Positions 11,490 to 38,138 are shown, numbered from the stretch's first letter. The stretch is DNA of 64,000 bases from Pelecanus crispus (GCF_030463565.1 NC_134656.1:2051001-2115000), one strand, 5' to 3'. Translations and numbers: made by a program. Notes: generated from the sequence alone by a model not told the origin.

Positions 11490-12815
11490 TTTATTTCCAG
11501 CAGAGGAGCAGGCGGGTGGTGGGCAAGCGCCCGGCTGGGGCGGCCACTGTGACCTGCCCCCGCATCCCTGCCGGCTCCGATGCCCCAGGGGCTTTGGGGT
11601 GCTGCCATTTCGGGACACCCCCCCCGCCCCCCGGCCCCACAGCCCTGCCCTTGTCACTGGAGGGGGAACGTGGGGAGGTGACAGCATCCACCCAGCCCCC
11701 AAATCCTCGCTTTTACGCATCGTTGCTCCTTACCTGCCCGCATGAGTGGTCTGCGGCTCCGGGCAGGAGGGGTTCGGGTGGTGTCAGGGTTAACGTTGTC
11801 ACCTTAATGACAAGCTGGGTCATTAGGACGGTGCCTGGGTTTGGTGGCACTGTCACCAGCCCCTGGGCAGGTCAGGACGAGCATTTGCAAATGCCCAGAG
11901 GAGAAGAGCTCTGCAAAGAGCTGGTGGGAGCGCGGAGGGCATGGGAGGGAGCGTGACTGGGGCCGGGGGGGACGTGGCACCCAGGAACCCCCAGCCTCAC
12001 CCCGGGCAGCCCCCGGCACCGCCCGGCAGCATCCCCAGCTACTCCCACCCGGCCCCTGCTCCGGCTCCCCCGTCTGCCTGCAAACGAGGACGGATGAAGG
12101 ACGAGCTCCTGGCACAGCTTCCTCCGGGCCACGGCACCCTCCCCACGCATCCACCCTGCCTTTGCTCCCAGATTTTCCAGCTCCGATGACTCAGCTCCCT
12201 TTTTAACTCACCGAGTGGAGCCGGGTGCTGGTGGCTTGGCCCCGCTTTTAAATTCTTTTTGGCTGCTTGGGTCATCTTATTAGCTACTGATAACGTTACC
12301 TCCTAGGACGCTGGAAGTCAGCCCAGTCTGAAGAGAAAACTCAAGCTCCCTAAATAAGCTCCGAGGTACGGACGCAAGCCGCCGGGTGCTGGGATGTCGC
12401 CCATATGCATAACGCTTCACCGTCCTGTGCATGGCTCTGAGCCGTCCTGGGAATAACTGTGCTTGATTTGTCCGTGATGCTGAGCCCTGCCTGTCGCCGC
12501 TTCCTTTTTTCCATCTCTTTCCCTGTCATCCGTCAGGCTCAGGTGGGCAAAAGTTCGTCTGTCCCAGCGGCTGTTTTGCTAATTTTCCTCCAGCCCAGAG
12601 CCACGTCTGCTGGAGGAAACGTCCCATCTCTGCACAGAAATGTGTTCATAAAAAAGAAAGAGAAAGAAGAAGAAGGAGAGAAGCTCCGGAGCGGCTGGGA
12701 AGCTGTCTCTTCGTATTCCGAGTGTGCGGTTCAGGTCTCGTATCGGCGGTGCACAGCCCATCCCAGAGGTGCTCGGTTCACAGTGTTGGTGCAATCTGCC
12801 AAACAGACGGATCAG
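11478..12815 (-). other. SAMD10: Proposed SAMD10 3' untranslated region
   Basis: The interval from the stop codon at 12816-12818 to the candidate poly(A) signal at 11490-11495. The sequence is unique with no convincing coding frame. The boundary depends wholly on that signal. Confidence 0.35.
11490..11495 (-). terminator. SAMD10: Candidate poly(A) signal AATAAA for SAMD10
   Basis: TTTATT on the plus strand reads AATAAA on the minus strand, about 1.3 kb beyond the SAMD10 stop codon. It is the first perfect AATAAA I noticed on that strand after the stop. Cleavage would be expected near 11465-11480. Unsupported by transcripts. Confidence 0.4.
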
Positions 12816-26759
<13,944 letters not shown>

Positions 26760-26938
26760 CTCCGCGCAGCGGGGCCGCGCTCCGGCGGGGACGGACCCCC
26801 GCGCCCCCCCGCGCCGCCGCCGCCGGCACCGGGCGCTCCCGGCCCGCCCCGCCCCGGTGCCTGTGCCGGGGGCGGTGCCGCGCTCCGCCAGCCCCGGGCG
26901 CTCCGCCCGCCGCCCGCCCCCTTCCCCGAGGGTGCCCC

Positions 26939-28025
26939 GGGCATCATCCCCCGGGTCCTGAGGGCATCATCCCCCGTACCCCTGCGGGCATCAACCCCCG
27001 GGTCCCTGCCCGGAGACCACCGGGCATCATCCCCTGGATCCCTGCGAGCATCATCCCCCAGATCCCTGCGGGCATCATTCCCCATACCCCTGCCTGGATA
27101 CCACCAGCATCATCCCCCCACATCCCTGCAGCCATCATCCACCCTACCCCTGCCCAGAGGCTGCAGGCATCATCCCCCAGATCCCTGCCCAGGGGCTGCG
27201 GGCATCATCCCCTGGATCCCTGCGGGCATCATCCCCTGGATCCCTGCAGGAATCATCCCCCATACCCTTGCCCGGAGACCATCGGGCATCATCCCCCGGA
27301 TCCCTGCCTGGACCACCAGCATCATCCCCCCGCATCCCTGCAGGCATCATCCCCCCTACCCCTGCCTGGAGGCTGCAGGCATCATCCCCCGGATCACTGC
27401 CCAGGGGCTGCGGGCGTCATCCCCTTGAATCCCTGCGGGCATCATCCCCCATACCCCTGTGGGCATCATCCCCCAGATCCCTGCCTGGAGACCACTGGGC
27501 ATCATCCCCTGTACCCCTGCGGGCATCATCCCCTGGATCCCTGCCCAGAGGCTGTGGGCATCATCCCCCAGATCCCTGCTCAGGGGCTGTGGGTATCATC
27601 CCCCAGATCTCTGCAGGCATCATCCCCCAGATACCTGCCTGGAGGCCACTGGGCATCATCCCCCAGATCTCTGCCCAGAGGCTGCAGGCATCATCTTCCT
27701 GGATCCCTGCCTGGAGACCACCGGGTGTCATCCCCCGTTCCCCTCCCCGGGGGCTGTGGGCATCATCCCCTGGGTCTCTGTGGACATCTTCCCCTGGATC
27801 CCTGCCTAGAGACCACAGGGCATCATCTCCTGGATCCCTGCGGGCATCTTCCCCTGGATCCCTGCCCAGAGACCTCAGGGTATCATCTCCTGGGTCCCTG
27901 CAGGCATCATCCCCTGGATCCCTGCCTGGACACCACAGGGCATCATCCCCCGGATCCCTGCCTGGAGACCACAGGGCATCATCCCCCGGATCCCTGCCCA
28001 GATGCTGCGGGCATAACCCCTACAT
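26939..28025. repeat. Irregular 24- to 36-bp minisatellite in the SAMD10-PRPF6 spacer
   Basis: About 1.1 kb built on GGCATCATCCCCCGGATCCC followed by TGC and optional linkers such as CTGGAGACCAC or CAGAGGCTG. Unit lengths vary by linker presence. It gives plus-strand open frames of up to 681 codons, which I regard as artefacts. It starts less than 200 bases upstream of the SAMD10 ATG. Confidence 0.94.
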
Positions 28026-31000
28026 CCCTCCCCAGGCTTGGGGACAGATCCCGGGGACACCAGGGTGCAGTGGGCACTGCGCACAGGTTTTTTCCTCATG
28101 TTCACAGTGGGCACAGAGCAGAAAACAATGCCTGGTTGTTCTCTCCTCCCCAAATTTCCTTTCTCGCCCTGACCTGCAGCTCCTCAGATGGGTGCCAGCG
28201 GGGCGGGCGAAGGAGGGTGCGCATCCCTGTGTGGGCAGCATGGGCTCTGGTGGGCGGCCGCAGCGCGAGTGGGCACCCGGCAAACCTCGCTGGAGCGTGG
28301 CACGCCGGCACGGAGCAGAACGGCGTCGCTCCCCCCGGGGTGGCAACCCCACGGTATTTTTGGAGGCGCCTGCCTTCAGCTATCGCACCTGAGTCCCAGC
28401 CAGGGACTGTCACTGTCAGCCCGCGGAGCTGCGGAGGGGCCGGGGGGGCCGGCTGTGCCCCCTGCGGTTACCCCGTGCTGGGGTGGGGTGCCCAGGACGA
28501 GGACAAGCGGATGCCCGTGCCACATTCCCCATCACAGACCTACCGGCAGCACCGGGCAGACCCTCACCCTTGTTTTAAGATGAGAAAAACTCAGCCTTTG
28601 CGGGACGCTGCTTCCAAAACCACGCTCCCTTCTTCGCGGACGGCTCCGGCAGGGTTGGGCGTGTGGCACGGTGGTCAGCCGCCGTGGGTTGGGCTGTGAA
28701 GGTGTGGTGGGTGGTCCTGACCCTGCAGGACCTCGTGCCGGGGGCTGAGAGGCTGTTCACCGCGCTGGTATAGCTACGGCATCAAACCCACCCGGATCCA
28801 GGCTATGCAGCCCTGTGTGTGTGTGCGCAGCACTTGTAAAAATTAAATTCACCTCTCCAAACCAATACGAGCTTTCCAAAATTTCGGATGCTCGCTCAGG
28901 AGCTGCTTCAAGCCCCCGACCACACTCAGGTCCGCGCCGTGAGCCGGCTGGGGCTGCCGCGCTCGGCGAGCCAACCGTGCTGTCGTGCTGGGCCACTGGG
29001 CCACGAACCGTGCGTGTAGCCTGCAAACAGTCTACTACTAAAATACTACTCCCCTCATGTTAGCATTCCTCCTCCTACCACTGCAAGAGAGCGGTCAGGG
29101 CAATATGGCTCATTGCAGGCATCTGACTCCCGTCAAATAAAGAACGAACCTATTTTCCATTACTCTGAAATTCCGAGTTCTCCCTCAGTTTCTGTCTACA
29201 CACGGAGCTTTCAAGCCACGGCAGAAATCTTCCAAGAGAAATATGGTTAAAGACGGGCCTTGGCAGGAAAAGGCTAACGTCGCTTGAAAAATGTGTGCAG
29301 ATTACGCCAAGCTGTTATTAAAAATAAGTGCTGCACTGTTCCCAGTCTTTGCTTACCCTGATTTTTCTGGTAGTAATTGCACTTCTCCAGGAAAGGTCTC
29401 ATGTGTCCGGAGGAAAGAATTTGTTTCCTCCTCATCATCTGCAAACAGGTCCGGTGCCAACCTTCCGTCCTGCCGATGCCCGGTGTTGCTGCGGTGGGGT
29501 CTGGGTCCACTCACCCCTCTGTAATTCCAGAGGATATTCAGGAAAACCCTGAGCCTCCGGGCTGCCCGGGGAGGGTTGGGGAGATGGCGTGGTCCCGTTC
29601 ATCCCCGCGCCTGCTCCCTGCTCCAGCCACCCTCGGCCGTTACAGCATCCGGCGTCATTTTTAGGTTATCAGCTCAATCCCTCCTAGAGCATCTCTTAAC
29701 CAGCCCCAGCGACTCTGTCTGGGGCTTTGGTCTGTCTTTGGGGCTTTTCATGTCGGATCGAGGGGTTTCTGCAGTAAAAGAGGAGCTCAAGAACAGGGGG
29801 AAAAGCCTGTGCATTGAACCCAAACCCAGAATACAGCTCGGGGAGCTCAAAGCACCGGTCAGGGACCCCTTTCCCCGACGCGTTGGTGGGTGGGAAGGGA
29901 ACCAGCCGGGGACACCGGCTCCAGCGAGCCCCCGACCTACAGACTCCCCCTCCACGTGGATTTGGCTCGGGAGTGCACTAATGCCACCCTGGGTCCCGTC
30001 CCTCCTCTCCGCCAGCCTCCGGAGAGGGTGTGAGGATGGGATGATTCAGCACGTTTGTTTTTCAGAGAATAGAGGAAGTAATTAAACATCAGCTTTCCTC
30101 CCGCCGCAGCCCTGCGAGGATGAGAGGCAGAGGATGAAAAGCCTTCAGACGGAAGTTATTTGTCTAAGGAGAAAAGTGGCTCATTTCTCTGTTGCTTTGC
30201 TTGTCTGCTCGTTAATGAAAACCGCTCGTCAGCAGGAAAAGGCAGCACCCGGCGAGGGGGGAGGAACCGCACCCCACATTGGTGGCCGGGCGGGTGGCTC
30301 GGTGGCCTCGGGAATCCCGGCCCCGTCGGGATGTCACCTTCGCAAAGCCCCCCGCGGCGTCCGACCGCGGGGCTGGGGGCTGCGGGTGCAGCCGGGGCTC
30401 GGGGACCCCCCCTCACCGCAGCCCCGCGGGCTGGGGATGGGCGCTCGCAAGCCAAACGCCATGGAGGGGTTTTCCCAATTCCCCCCCTGCCCTGAATTTT
30501 TGTGCAGAGTTTAAAATGAGTTTGTTAAGGCGCTTGCAGGGAGACCAAACAGAAACCAGCTTCATGCCTGAAGCCTCCTGCCTGGCGCAGGGTGATGGAT
30601 GGCGCTTAGCTCGGCTGGGCATGGCAATATTTAGCATTATGAAAATCTCTCCCTGAATATAATTCCTTTCCGAGCTGATAATAAAGCACCAAACCTCATT
30701 GCTGCAGGGTGAGAGTTGCTTCAGGTGGCACCGAAGCTCTGGCTTATCAAGCCCCGGCGGTGCCTGCGGTCTGCTTTCGTCCCTGGCCGCGCAGGGCACG
30801 CTCTCGCCGCTCGCAGCGCGAGATCTGCGCCTTCCCCAGGACGCTGATTTACTGGCAGAGGACATCCGAGGCATCGCTCCCTGTTTTCTGCTCCCTGGGA
30901 CACCAGGCAGGGGCTTGGGACAGTGGAAGGTTTCATTTGGAGGTTTATATAGATGTATTTCTAATTGGATTTTGACATGTCACAGTTATCTTCAAGGCAG

Positions 31001-32386
31001 CCTGCAATTATTTGAGAGTGCAGCCCAGTTCACCGCCTTTCTCTCAGCACAGAGTTGTGTGGTTTGTTTTTTTTTAATATCATTTCCCGAAACGAAATTG
31101 TGAATTTGCAGCTTAATCCAATGAGAGGATGCACGCGATGCCATCATCTGCAAGGGCACAGCGAGGCAGCGTGATTCACGTTTCCCAGCTTTGTAATCAA
31201 TTCACAGCAAGAATAAAAAAGTCAAAGAAATATTTTAATTCTTTCCAGTAAGAAAAAAAAAAAAAAAAGTATGTATATTCGAAGAAGCTGCTCTGCGCTC
31301 ATGGATATTGTATGAGCTGGGGAGGTTTTGCCAGTCCTGCCGTATCTCAGCCCACCCCGTGCAGGGATGCTGAGCGCCGCGGCGATGCAGCCGGATGCAG
31401 AGCAGCCTGTGCATCGTCTTGGCACGGCCGAATCTCCCGGCAAACCCGGGGCCGTGGCAGAGGAGGGCGGTTGGACGCATTTCTCACGCTTTTTCTCTCC
31501 CATGTGAAACTCGATGAAATTGCCATTAGTTTTTTTTTTTTTACATGTGTTGCAATTTTTTTTTTGGCCAACATCATTTCATCCAGCTCCGTCTGCTCTC
31601 CATTAGGTAATTGAAGCCCGAGCAGGTCGGATCTTGCCGTCCTCACCAGGGATACCCGCCCAGGCCGGGCATCGCCATCACCCCAGCACTGCAGTTGTTA
31701 TTTCAGCGCCCAAACCAGGCACAAATGGAAACCATCACCCAGAAAAGGTTTTCCAGCATCTAGCTGCTAACCAGCGTGAGCAAGTTAATGACCGTACCAT
31801 GGCCCCGTTACATCTCAGCAGCCTGCAGTTCTTAGTTTTCTTCAAGCCCGATTTCAGGGCTCACTAGCTGTATTCAATTGCCTACAGAATCCGATTTATT
31901 ATTTACGTTGCAAGGTACAGCCTGGCTTGAATTGATTCGCCGTGCTCTGATTGCCACTGCGTGCTGGTGTGGGATCTGGAAACTGGTTGCACACAGAGTC
32001 AGGCTGCAAAATCAGGGATTCAACAGTTAGGGAATGCCAGGCTTAAAGCTGCTTGCGCATCCCGGCGCTCCGCATTCTGCTGCCGCCTTCGGCTGCATCT
32101 CCTGGGATGCAGGGAGAGCTGGTCCTGGGCGGGCAGCGGGATGGGTCAGCTGGTCCCCACCAAGGGTCGTCACCCCGGTGCTGCAGGGGAGATCAGGCCG
32201 TTGCAATGTGTCACCCCGCATTTAAGCAGCCCAGGTCTGGGGAATGGGAGTGGGCAAAGTGACACCGGTTTTTAGGAAGGTGCTGTGGACAGGAGCGCGG
32301 AGCGGTGGGGGAGGGCAGAAGTGATGGGAAATAACCAAATTGGGAAACCACTGGGAGCCCTGGTGTTCAGGGGATGCTTAGCAGGC
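28026..32386. other. Unique spacer DNA between SAMD10 and PRPF6
   Basis: No supported gene. Composition alternates between GC-rich parts and AT-rich stretches (about 29040-29240, 30600-30720, 30930-31230, 31500-31620, 31870-31950). It includes an A-run near 31254-31268 and T-runs near 31530-31565. No transposon signature recognised. Confidence 0.5.
30600..30715. other. AT-rich unique stretch, possible conserved non-coding element
   Basis: Contains GGCAATATTTAGCATTATG, CTGAATATAATTCC and GCTGATAATAAAGC, with no reading frame. This motif density resembles conserved non-coding elements, but conservation cannot be judged from one sequence. Confidence 0.22.
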
Positions 32387-32659
32387 CTTCACCATCACCA
32401 TCACCATCACCATCACCATCACCATCACCTTCACCATCACCTTCACCATCATCTTCACCATCACCTTCACCATCACCTTCACCTTCACCTTCACCTTCAC
32501 CTTCACCTTCACCTTCACCTTCACCTTCACCTTCACCCTCACCATCACCTTCACCTTCACCTTCACCTTCACCTTCACCATCACCATCACCTTCACCATC
32601 ACCTTCACCATCACCTTCACCTTCACCATCACCTTCACCATCACCATCACCTTCACCTT
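32387..32659. repeat. Hexanucleotide microsatellite (TTCACC/ATCACC)n
   Basis: About 45 units of a 6-bp repeat mixing CACCAT and CACCTT. The strand asymmetry is extreme (almost no G on the plus strand). In one frame it would read poly-His/Leu, in another poly-Ser/Pro; neither is a gene. Confidence 0.98.
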
Positions 32660-34414
32660 TACTCCTTACCTTACATGGTCAGAGCTTGCAATGCCTTGGG
32701 TGGCAGGAGCAAGCAAAAACCCCACAAACCCGAGCCCGTTGCTCCAGGGCAATGGAGACCAGAAGCAGCAGGGCCTTGGGTAGGTTTACGGGCAGCCGAA
32801 CCATTGGAGATGGGCCAGGAGCGGGCTCCAGCACGATGAGCCGGTAAGCAGGACCACGGGCACGCTGCCCTTGGCGCAGGGACCCTCTGCACCTGCCTCA
32901 TCCACCTGCCCAAATCACCGGGCACTTTGGGAAATGTTGGTCTGTCTCCAAGAGCTCTTGACTTTAGACATCCCTGGATTAAAAGGCGATTTTAATGAAT
33001 GCCATTCGGGCAGCATCATTAGCATGCTGCTGGCAAGCAACCCGCGCCCTTGAGCTTTCTCCCACGTGGGGATTATTCCCAGCAAACCTTTGGCTGATGC
33101 CAGCTCTGCTCTCTCGATTGCCAAGAGTGCAAGTTCTGTGTTGAAGACCCTTTAGCAGCCTCTGCTAATTGTCTCCGAGATGGAAGACAGCTTTGGGGGA
33201 GATGTTCAAAAGCACCTCACTCCCTCCCAGCTGTGGTGGGAGCTCAGCACCTGCCTGCTGCCTGCTCCGGCGAAGCTCCCCACCGCACGTTGGTGCTCGG
33301 CTCGGTGCATGGAGGAGAGCAGATGCTGCAGATGCATCCTTGGGGCCCCTCTGCATTGTTGCATGGGACTAATTAAAATTTCAGGAAGTATATTTACCTA
33401 AAGCTGAGTTGATTTCGCTAAGTAGGACATCCTGTCTTCAGAGGATTTCACGGCACGGGGTGATAATCAAGTGAGAACAGGCTCCAAAAGTGTTAATTTA
33501 GCAGCTGAGCCAACAGGGATTAAAAACAAGCCCCTGTTTTAGTCTTTTCTTGCACTTCCACGTCTGAAATCCAAGTAATCATCCCATTCGGGAGCGCAAA
33601 GCAGTGGCACCTCCGCCCAGCAAGCACCATGCTGGCTGCGGGTGCAAATGTGCCTGGGGCTGCGGTGGCCGAATTTGGTCTCTTTTACCTCCCAGGGCTC
33701 AGCCGAGGAGCTTGCCCTGCTCTGGGAACTCCCTGGTACCCCCCGGTACCCCCGGGATGCCCCGTCCCCGTGCATGGCACCGGCACCGGCACATGGGCAG
33801 GCGATGCTGGCGTGGGGCTGGGTTTCTGCTCCGGGTTTGCAGGCAGGAGGTTTGCAGGCAGGAATTTTGCAGGCAGGCACAAGGAAACGGTGCTTGGGAA
33901 CGAGCCCCACCATTGATCCTGCCCTGCATTCTTGCTGCGCTATGTGATATTTAAAATACGAATTTCCAGCCTCGGGAGAGCCCTGGGGTTTGTTTTTCCC
34001 GTTGTCCCGGGAGAAGCCACGGCCTCCGCTCTCCCCAGGGACACAGAGGCGGCTTTGTGCGAGCGAGGGGGCCGGCGGTGACCCCTCCGCAGCAGCCCCG
34101 GCCACGGGCTGGGCAGCTCCTCGCTCGGCTTTGGGCCGCATCCTGAGCAGCCCAGCCCCCAGCGGGACCCGCAGTAAATGAGCTCGGCCTCGCACTCCCA
34201 TTTAAGTGACCATTTTTCACTTTCAAGCCTTTGTGAGCGATTACGCGCCGATGTGCGCAGCATCCCCTGCCCGCCTTTGCTTTTCTTAACAGGGCGTGCA
34301 GAACCCGCGCTTGAACAGCCCTAAACCAGACCCGGGGTGACTCTGTGCATCCAGGAGAGAGGAGCGACCGGCAGCAGCTGCCATTGGTGGCTCCATCGCT
34401 CCGGGGTTTTATTC
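32660..34414. other. Unique spacer DNA, nothing recognised
   Basis: No gene or repeat array. An AT-richer part lies at about 33360-33560 (GACTAATTAAAATTTCAGG), and a short GCAGGCAGGAGGTTTGCAGG duplication near 33838-33876. Confidence 0.5.
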
Positions 34415-34419
34415 CCCAT
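34415..34419. other. Left target-site duplication of the solo LTR (CCCAT)
   Basis: Five bases directly before the LTR end, identical to 34988-34992. A 5-bp duplication is typical of several retroviral integrases. Confidence 0.85.
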
Positions 34420-34987
34420 TGTCGTGGCTCAGCCCCAGGCAGGCGCTCAGCACCACGCAGCCGCTTGCTCACTGCCCCTGCCCCGATGGGATGGGGGAGA
34501 GAATCGGAGGAGTAAGAGTGAGAAACACTCCTGGGGTGAGATAAGAACAGGTTAATAATTGAAATAAAGTACAATAGTAATGATAATAGTAACAGTATAA
34601 TAATGATAATAATAATAATGATATCCAAAGCAAGTGATGCCCAATGCAATTGCTCACCACCCGCCGACCGATGCCCAGCCAGTTCCCAAGCAGCGATCGC
34701 TGCTCCCCGGCCAACCGCCCCAGTTTCTATACTGCCCATAACGCCGTATGGTATGGAAAAGCCCTCTGGTCAGGTTGCATCAACTCTCCTGGCTGTGCCC
34801 CCTCCCAGCTTCTTGTGCCCCTGGCAGAGCATGGGAAGCTGAAAAGTCCTTGACTGGCATAAGCAGCACTGAGCAACAACTAAACCATCAGCGTGTTATC
34901 AACATTCTTCTCCTACTAAATCCAAAACACAGCACTGTGCCTGCTACTAGGAAGAAATTTAACTCTATCCCAGCTGAAACCAGGACA
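34420..34987 (-). mobile_element. Solo LTR of an avian endogenous retrovirus
   Basis: Read on the minus strand it starts TGTCCTGGTTTCAGCTGGGA and ends GCTGAGCCACGACA, that is TG...CA termini about 568 bp apart. It resembles an LTR family widespread in birds (from memory). The flanks carry a perfect 5-bp target duplication CCCAT at 34415-34419 and 34988-34992. A weak TATA-like AGTATAGAAA occurs in the expected position. No gag, pol or env lies on either side, so recombination between two LTRs removed the provirus. Confidence 0.93.
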
Positions 34988-34992
34988 CCCAT
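34988..34992. other. Right target-site duplication of the solo LTR (CCCAT)
   Basis: Five bases directly after CAGGACA, identical to 34415-34419. Confidence 0.85.
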
Positions 34993-36321
34993 CCACAAAA
35001 ACGCCGTCGAGGGAGATAAGATGCGCCGTGCCGACGAGCAGACCCAGCAGCAGGTCCCTGCGGGTGCTGCATCATATTTGCACATTTCGCAGGTGCCCTT
35101 ACTCCTTTGCCCCTTCAGATTTTGTTCCACCGGGCAGAAAGCATCTCTCCCCTCCTTCTCCCCGCCGTTTCAAGGTGTTTTTGCGGGGCAGAGCGATGCC
35201 GGCAGCACGCACATCGCAGACAGCCCGCTCCTTCCCACCATGGCAGCGCGGGGACCAGCCACCTCTCGCTTGATGCCCATGGCCACCTCGCTGTGACCCG
35301 AGGAGGAGCTCAGGGCTTTCTCCCTCGGCTGCATTAATCAGAATAGCTGCTGATTAATAACCCTGCGGGGGTTTTCGGCTGCGTCCCTGCAGCAGCCCGC
35401 TCCCGGGGCTCGAGTAGCAAAGGGAAACCCCAGGAGAAACCCATGGGGTGTCCAAAGAGCAAGAGCTAGGCTGGTGAGGATGCTCGAGGGGCAGATCCTG
35501 GACCGCTCATCCCTACCACGCTCCAACACCGCTGGAAGATCAAACCAGAACTCCCGGTGCCTCTGGGCTGCAGGGTCGGCAGGATGCACAGCCCGTGCCC
35601 GGCTGCTGGCTCTCTCCTGCACTCACCAATACATAACAAACCCCGGGTCCATGCACAGAGATGATTAAAAATCATTTACAATTGATTTTACTCAGCCTAT
35701 AAATTATTCTGAGTTTTCTCCTTGGTTGGAGCGCGTGTGCGCGGCAAACGCCGGCTAGCCACGGCAGAGGGAAAACGTTCCAGCACATGGAAAGGCTGGA
35801 TTTGTGCCGGCGCTGTGTAAAGAGAGAACATGCACAGCCCTAACACCAGCCCCGTGCTGGGGTCACCCTGCCGCCATCCCTCACCTCAGCTCTGGTTTTC
35901 AGGAAATAACTGCCGAAAGTGAAATTCCTGCAGCTTGCACGGCCTCAGGAGAGACGGGGCGCTTCCCTGCTCTCCCCATCCCTGCCACAGCTTCCCTCCT
36001 CCGGTCCGGGATGGGCTCCTCTTCCTCCCCAGCCCCGGGCAGGGACAGGGATTTACCCACCAAACCAAGACCCGCGGGGTTTCACCCAGTGCTCGGTGGC
36101 ACGGGATGCGCTGCAGCACGGATGCAGCATAAAAATCACTCGGGATATATAGAGGAGGCCAGACTTGCTGGGACAGCAATATCTTTTATTAGCCTCACTA
36201 TAAAAGCCGCAAGAGCTGGTGAGAGCTGACGGGCCCTTCTCCCGGGGGCCGAATCCTGCCCCGGCAGGGGAATGGTCCCCAGCTGCATGGTTGCATGGAG
36301 GGGCTTTGCAAAGCCGGCGGT
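34993..36321. other. Unique spacer DNA, nothing recognised
   Basis: No exon or array. AT-rich patches near 35335-35360 (CAGAATAGCTGCTGATTAAT) and 35660-35715 could be non-coding elements. Confidence 0.5.
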
Positions 36322-36991
36322 GCCGGGGTTTCCTGAAATGGGGAGCGATGCTGGGGTTTCCTGCAGTGGGGAGCAATGCTGGGGTTTCCTGCAGTGGGGA
36401 GCGATGCTGAGGTTTCCTGAAATGAGGGGGCAATGCCGGGGTTTCCTGCAGTGGGGAACGATGCCGGGGTTTCCTGCAGTGGGGAGCAATGCTGGGGTTT
36501 CCTGAAATGGGGGGCGATGCCGGGGTTTCCTGAAATGGGGAGCGATGCCAGGGTTTCCTGCAGTGGGGAGCGATGCCGGGGTTTCCTGAAATGGGGGGTG
36601 ATGCCGGGGTTTCCTGAAATGGGGAGCGATGCCGGGGTTTCCTGAAATGGGGGGCGATGCCGGGGTTTCCTGAAATGGGGAGCGATGCCGGGGTTTCCTG
36701 CAGTGGGGAGCGATGCCAGGGTTTCCTGAAATGGGGGGCGATGCCGGGGTTTCCTGAAATGGGGAGCGATGCCGGGGTTTCCTGAAATGAGGGGCGATGC
36801 CGGGGTTTCCTGAAATGGGGAGCAATGCTGGGGTTTCCTGAAATGGGGAGCAATGCCGGGTTTCCTGCAGTGGGGAGCAATGCTGGGGTTTCCTGAAATG
36901 GGGGGCGATGCCGGGTTTCCTGCAGTGGGGAGCGATGCCAGGGTTTCCTGAAATGGGGAGCGATGCCGGGGTTTCCTGCAGTGGGGAGCGT
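36322..36991. repeat. 28-bp minisatellite with two alternating unit types
   Basis: About 24 copies of GGGGTTTCCTGAAATGGGGA-GCGATGCC. Units carry either GAAATG or GCAGTG at the same place, and GCGATG or GCAATG, giving a readable variant map. A few units are 27 bp. The resulting open frames on both strands are artefacts. Confidence 0.96.
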
Positions 36992-37643
36992 TTGCAGAGC
37001 GGCCGCTCGGGGCAGCCCTGCGGGGTTGGGGGGCCGGGGGTCCCGCACCCCTCCATGGCGCCGGGGGTGCTCCCGTGGGCTCTGCCCTCGCGCTTGGGTG
37101 TCTGTCCAGGAGAGCTGGGATGCTACAGCCTCCCTCCTCCCTCCATCACCCCAACTGTTTGGCAAAAGTGATTTTTTTTTTTTTTTTTTCCTCCAGCAAA
37201 ACCCAAAAATAGATTGATGGGAAGCGGCTGGGGGCTGGGTTGCCATTAGCATGCGAAATGGGGCTATTTGTCTTCCCCGCAGCTGGTTTCTGCTCCAAGG
37301 GTTGGAGTTTGGAAATGTGGCAGGGGCTGGCAGCGGGAGGCAGGACTGGGCGCTGGGAGGGGGCTGCGGGATGGGGACAGCCCCCAAACCGGCCGCGGGC
37401 CCTTCGCGTCCCTCTCGCTCCCCCTTGCCCTTGTGATCCGTGACCCCGAGCCTCTCCCGAGGGACAAGGATGCTTTGGTTCTCCATTACAGCCTGGCACG
37501 GATCTCGGGGTCGCTTGGAGACTCTGCGGAGCGGCAGCTAATTAATCCTGACACCCCCGCTGTGGGGGGGTGAGAGAAACCTGCCGGCTGGGGAAACTGA
37601 GGCAGGAGCCCCTGGGACATCCTCGGGGAGGATGGGCGGTGCA
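36992..37643. other. Spacer between two arrays, nothing recognised
   Basis: Unique sequence with a T-run (about 37171-37189). No gene supported. Confidence 0.5.
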
Positions 37644-38138
37644 AGGGGTTGGATCCCGGCACCCCGAGGGGGTGGATCCCGGCATCCCGAGGGGTTGGAT
37701 CCTGGCACCCCGAGGGGTTGGATCCCGGCATCCTGAGGGGCCGGATCCTGGCACCCTGAGGGGGTGGATCCTGGCACCCTGAGGGGTTGGATCCTGGCAC
37801 CCCGAGGGGTTGGATCCTGGCACCCCGAGGGGGTGGATCCCGGCATCCCGAGGGGTTGGATCCTGGCACCCCGAGGGGCTGGATCCCGGCACCCCGAGGG
37901 GGTGGATCCCGGCATCCCGAGGGGTTGGATCCCGGCACCCCAAGGGGCTGGATCCCGGCACCCTGATGGGCCGGATCCTGGCACCCCGAGGGGTTGGATC
38001 CCAGCACCCTGATGGGCCGGATCCCGGCACCCTGAGGGGGTGGATCCCGGCATCCCGAGGGGTTGGATCCCGGCACCCCGAGGGGCTGGATCCCGGCACC
38101 CCAATGGGCCGGATCCCGGCACCCCGAGGGGTCGGACC
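37644..38138. repeat. 24-bp minisatellite (GGATCCCGGCACCCCGAGGGGTTG)
   Basis: About 20 copies. Positions vary CCCGG/CCTGG, ACCCCGAG/ATCCCGAG/ACCCTGAT and GTTG/GGTG/GCTG/GCCG. Nearly every unit carries GGATCC. Unit length is a multiple of three, so several frames stay open. Confidence 0.97.

Noticed and set aside
32285-32839. His-rich 184-codon open frame
   Set aside because: Translation of the CACCAT/CACCTT microsatellite; no support from splicing or homology.
34420-34987. Retroviral genes belonging to the LTR
   Set aside because: Only one LTR is present between the CCCAT duplications; there is no internal viral sequence.
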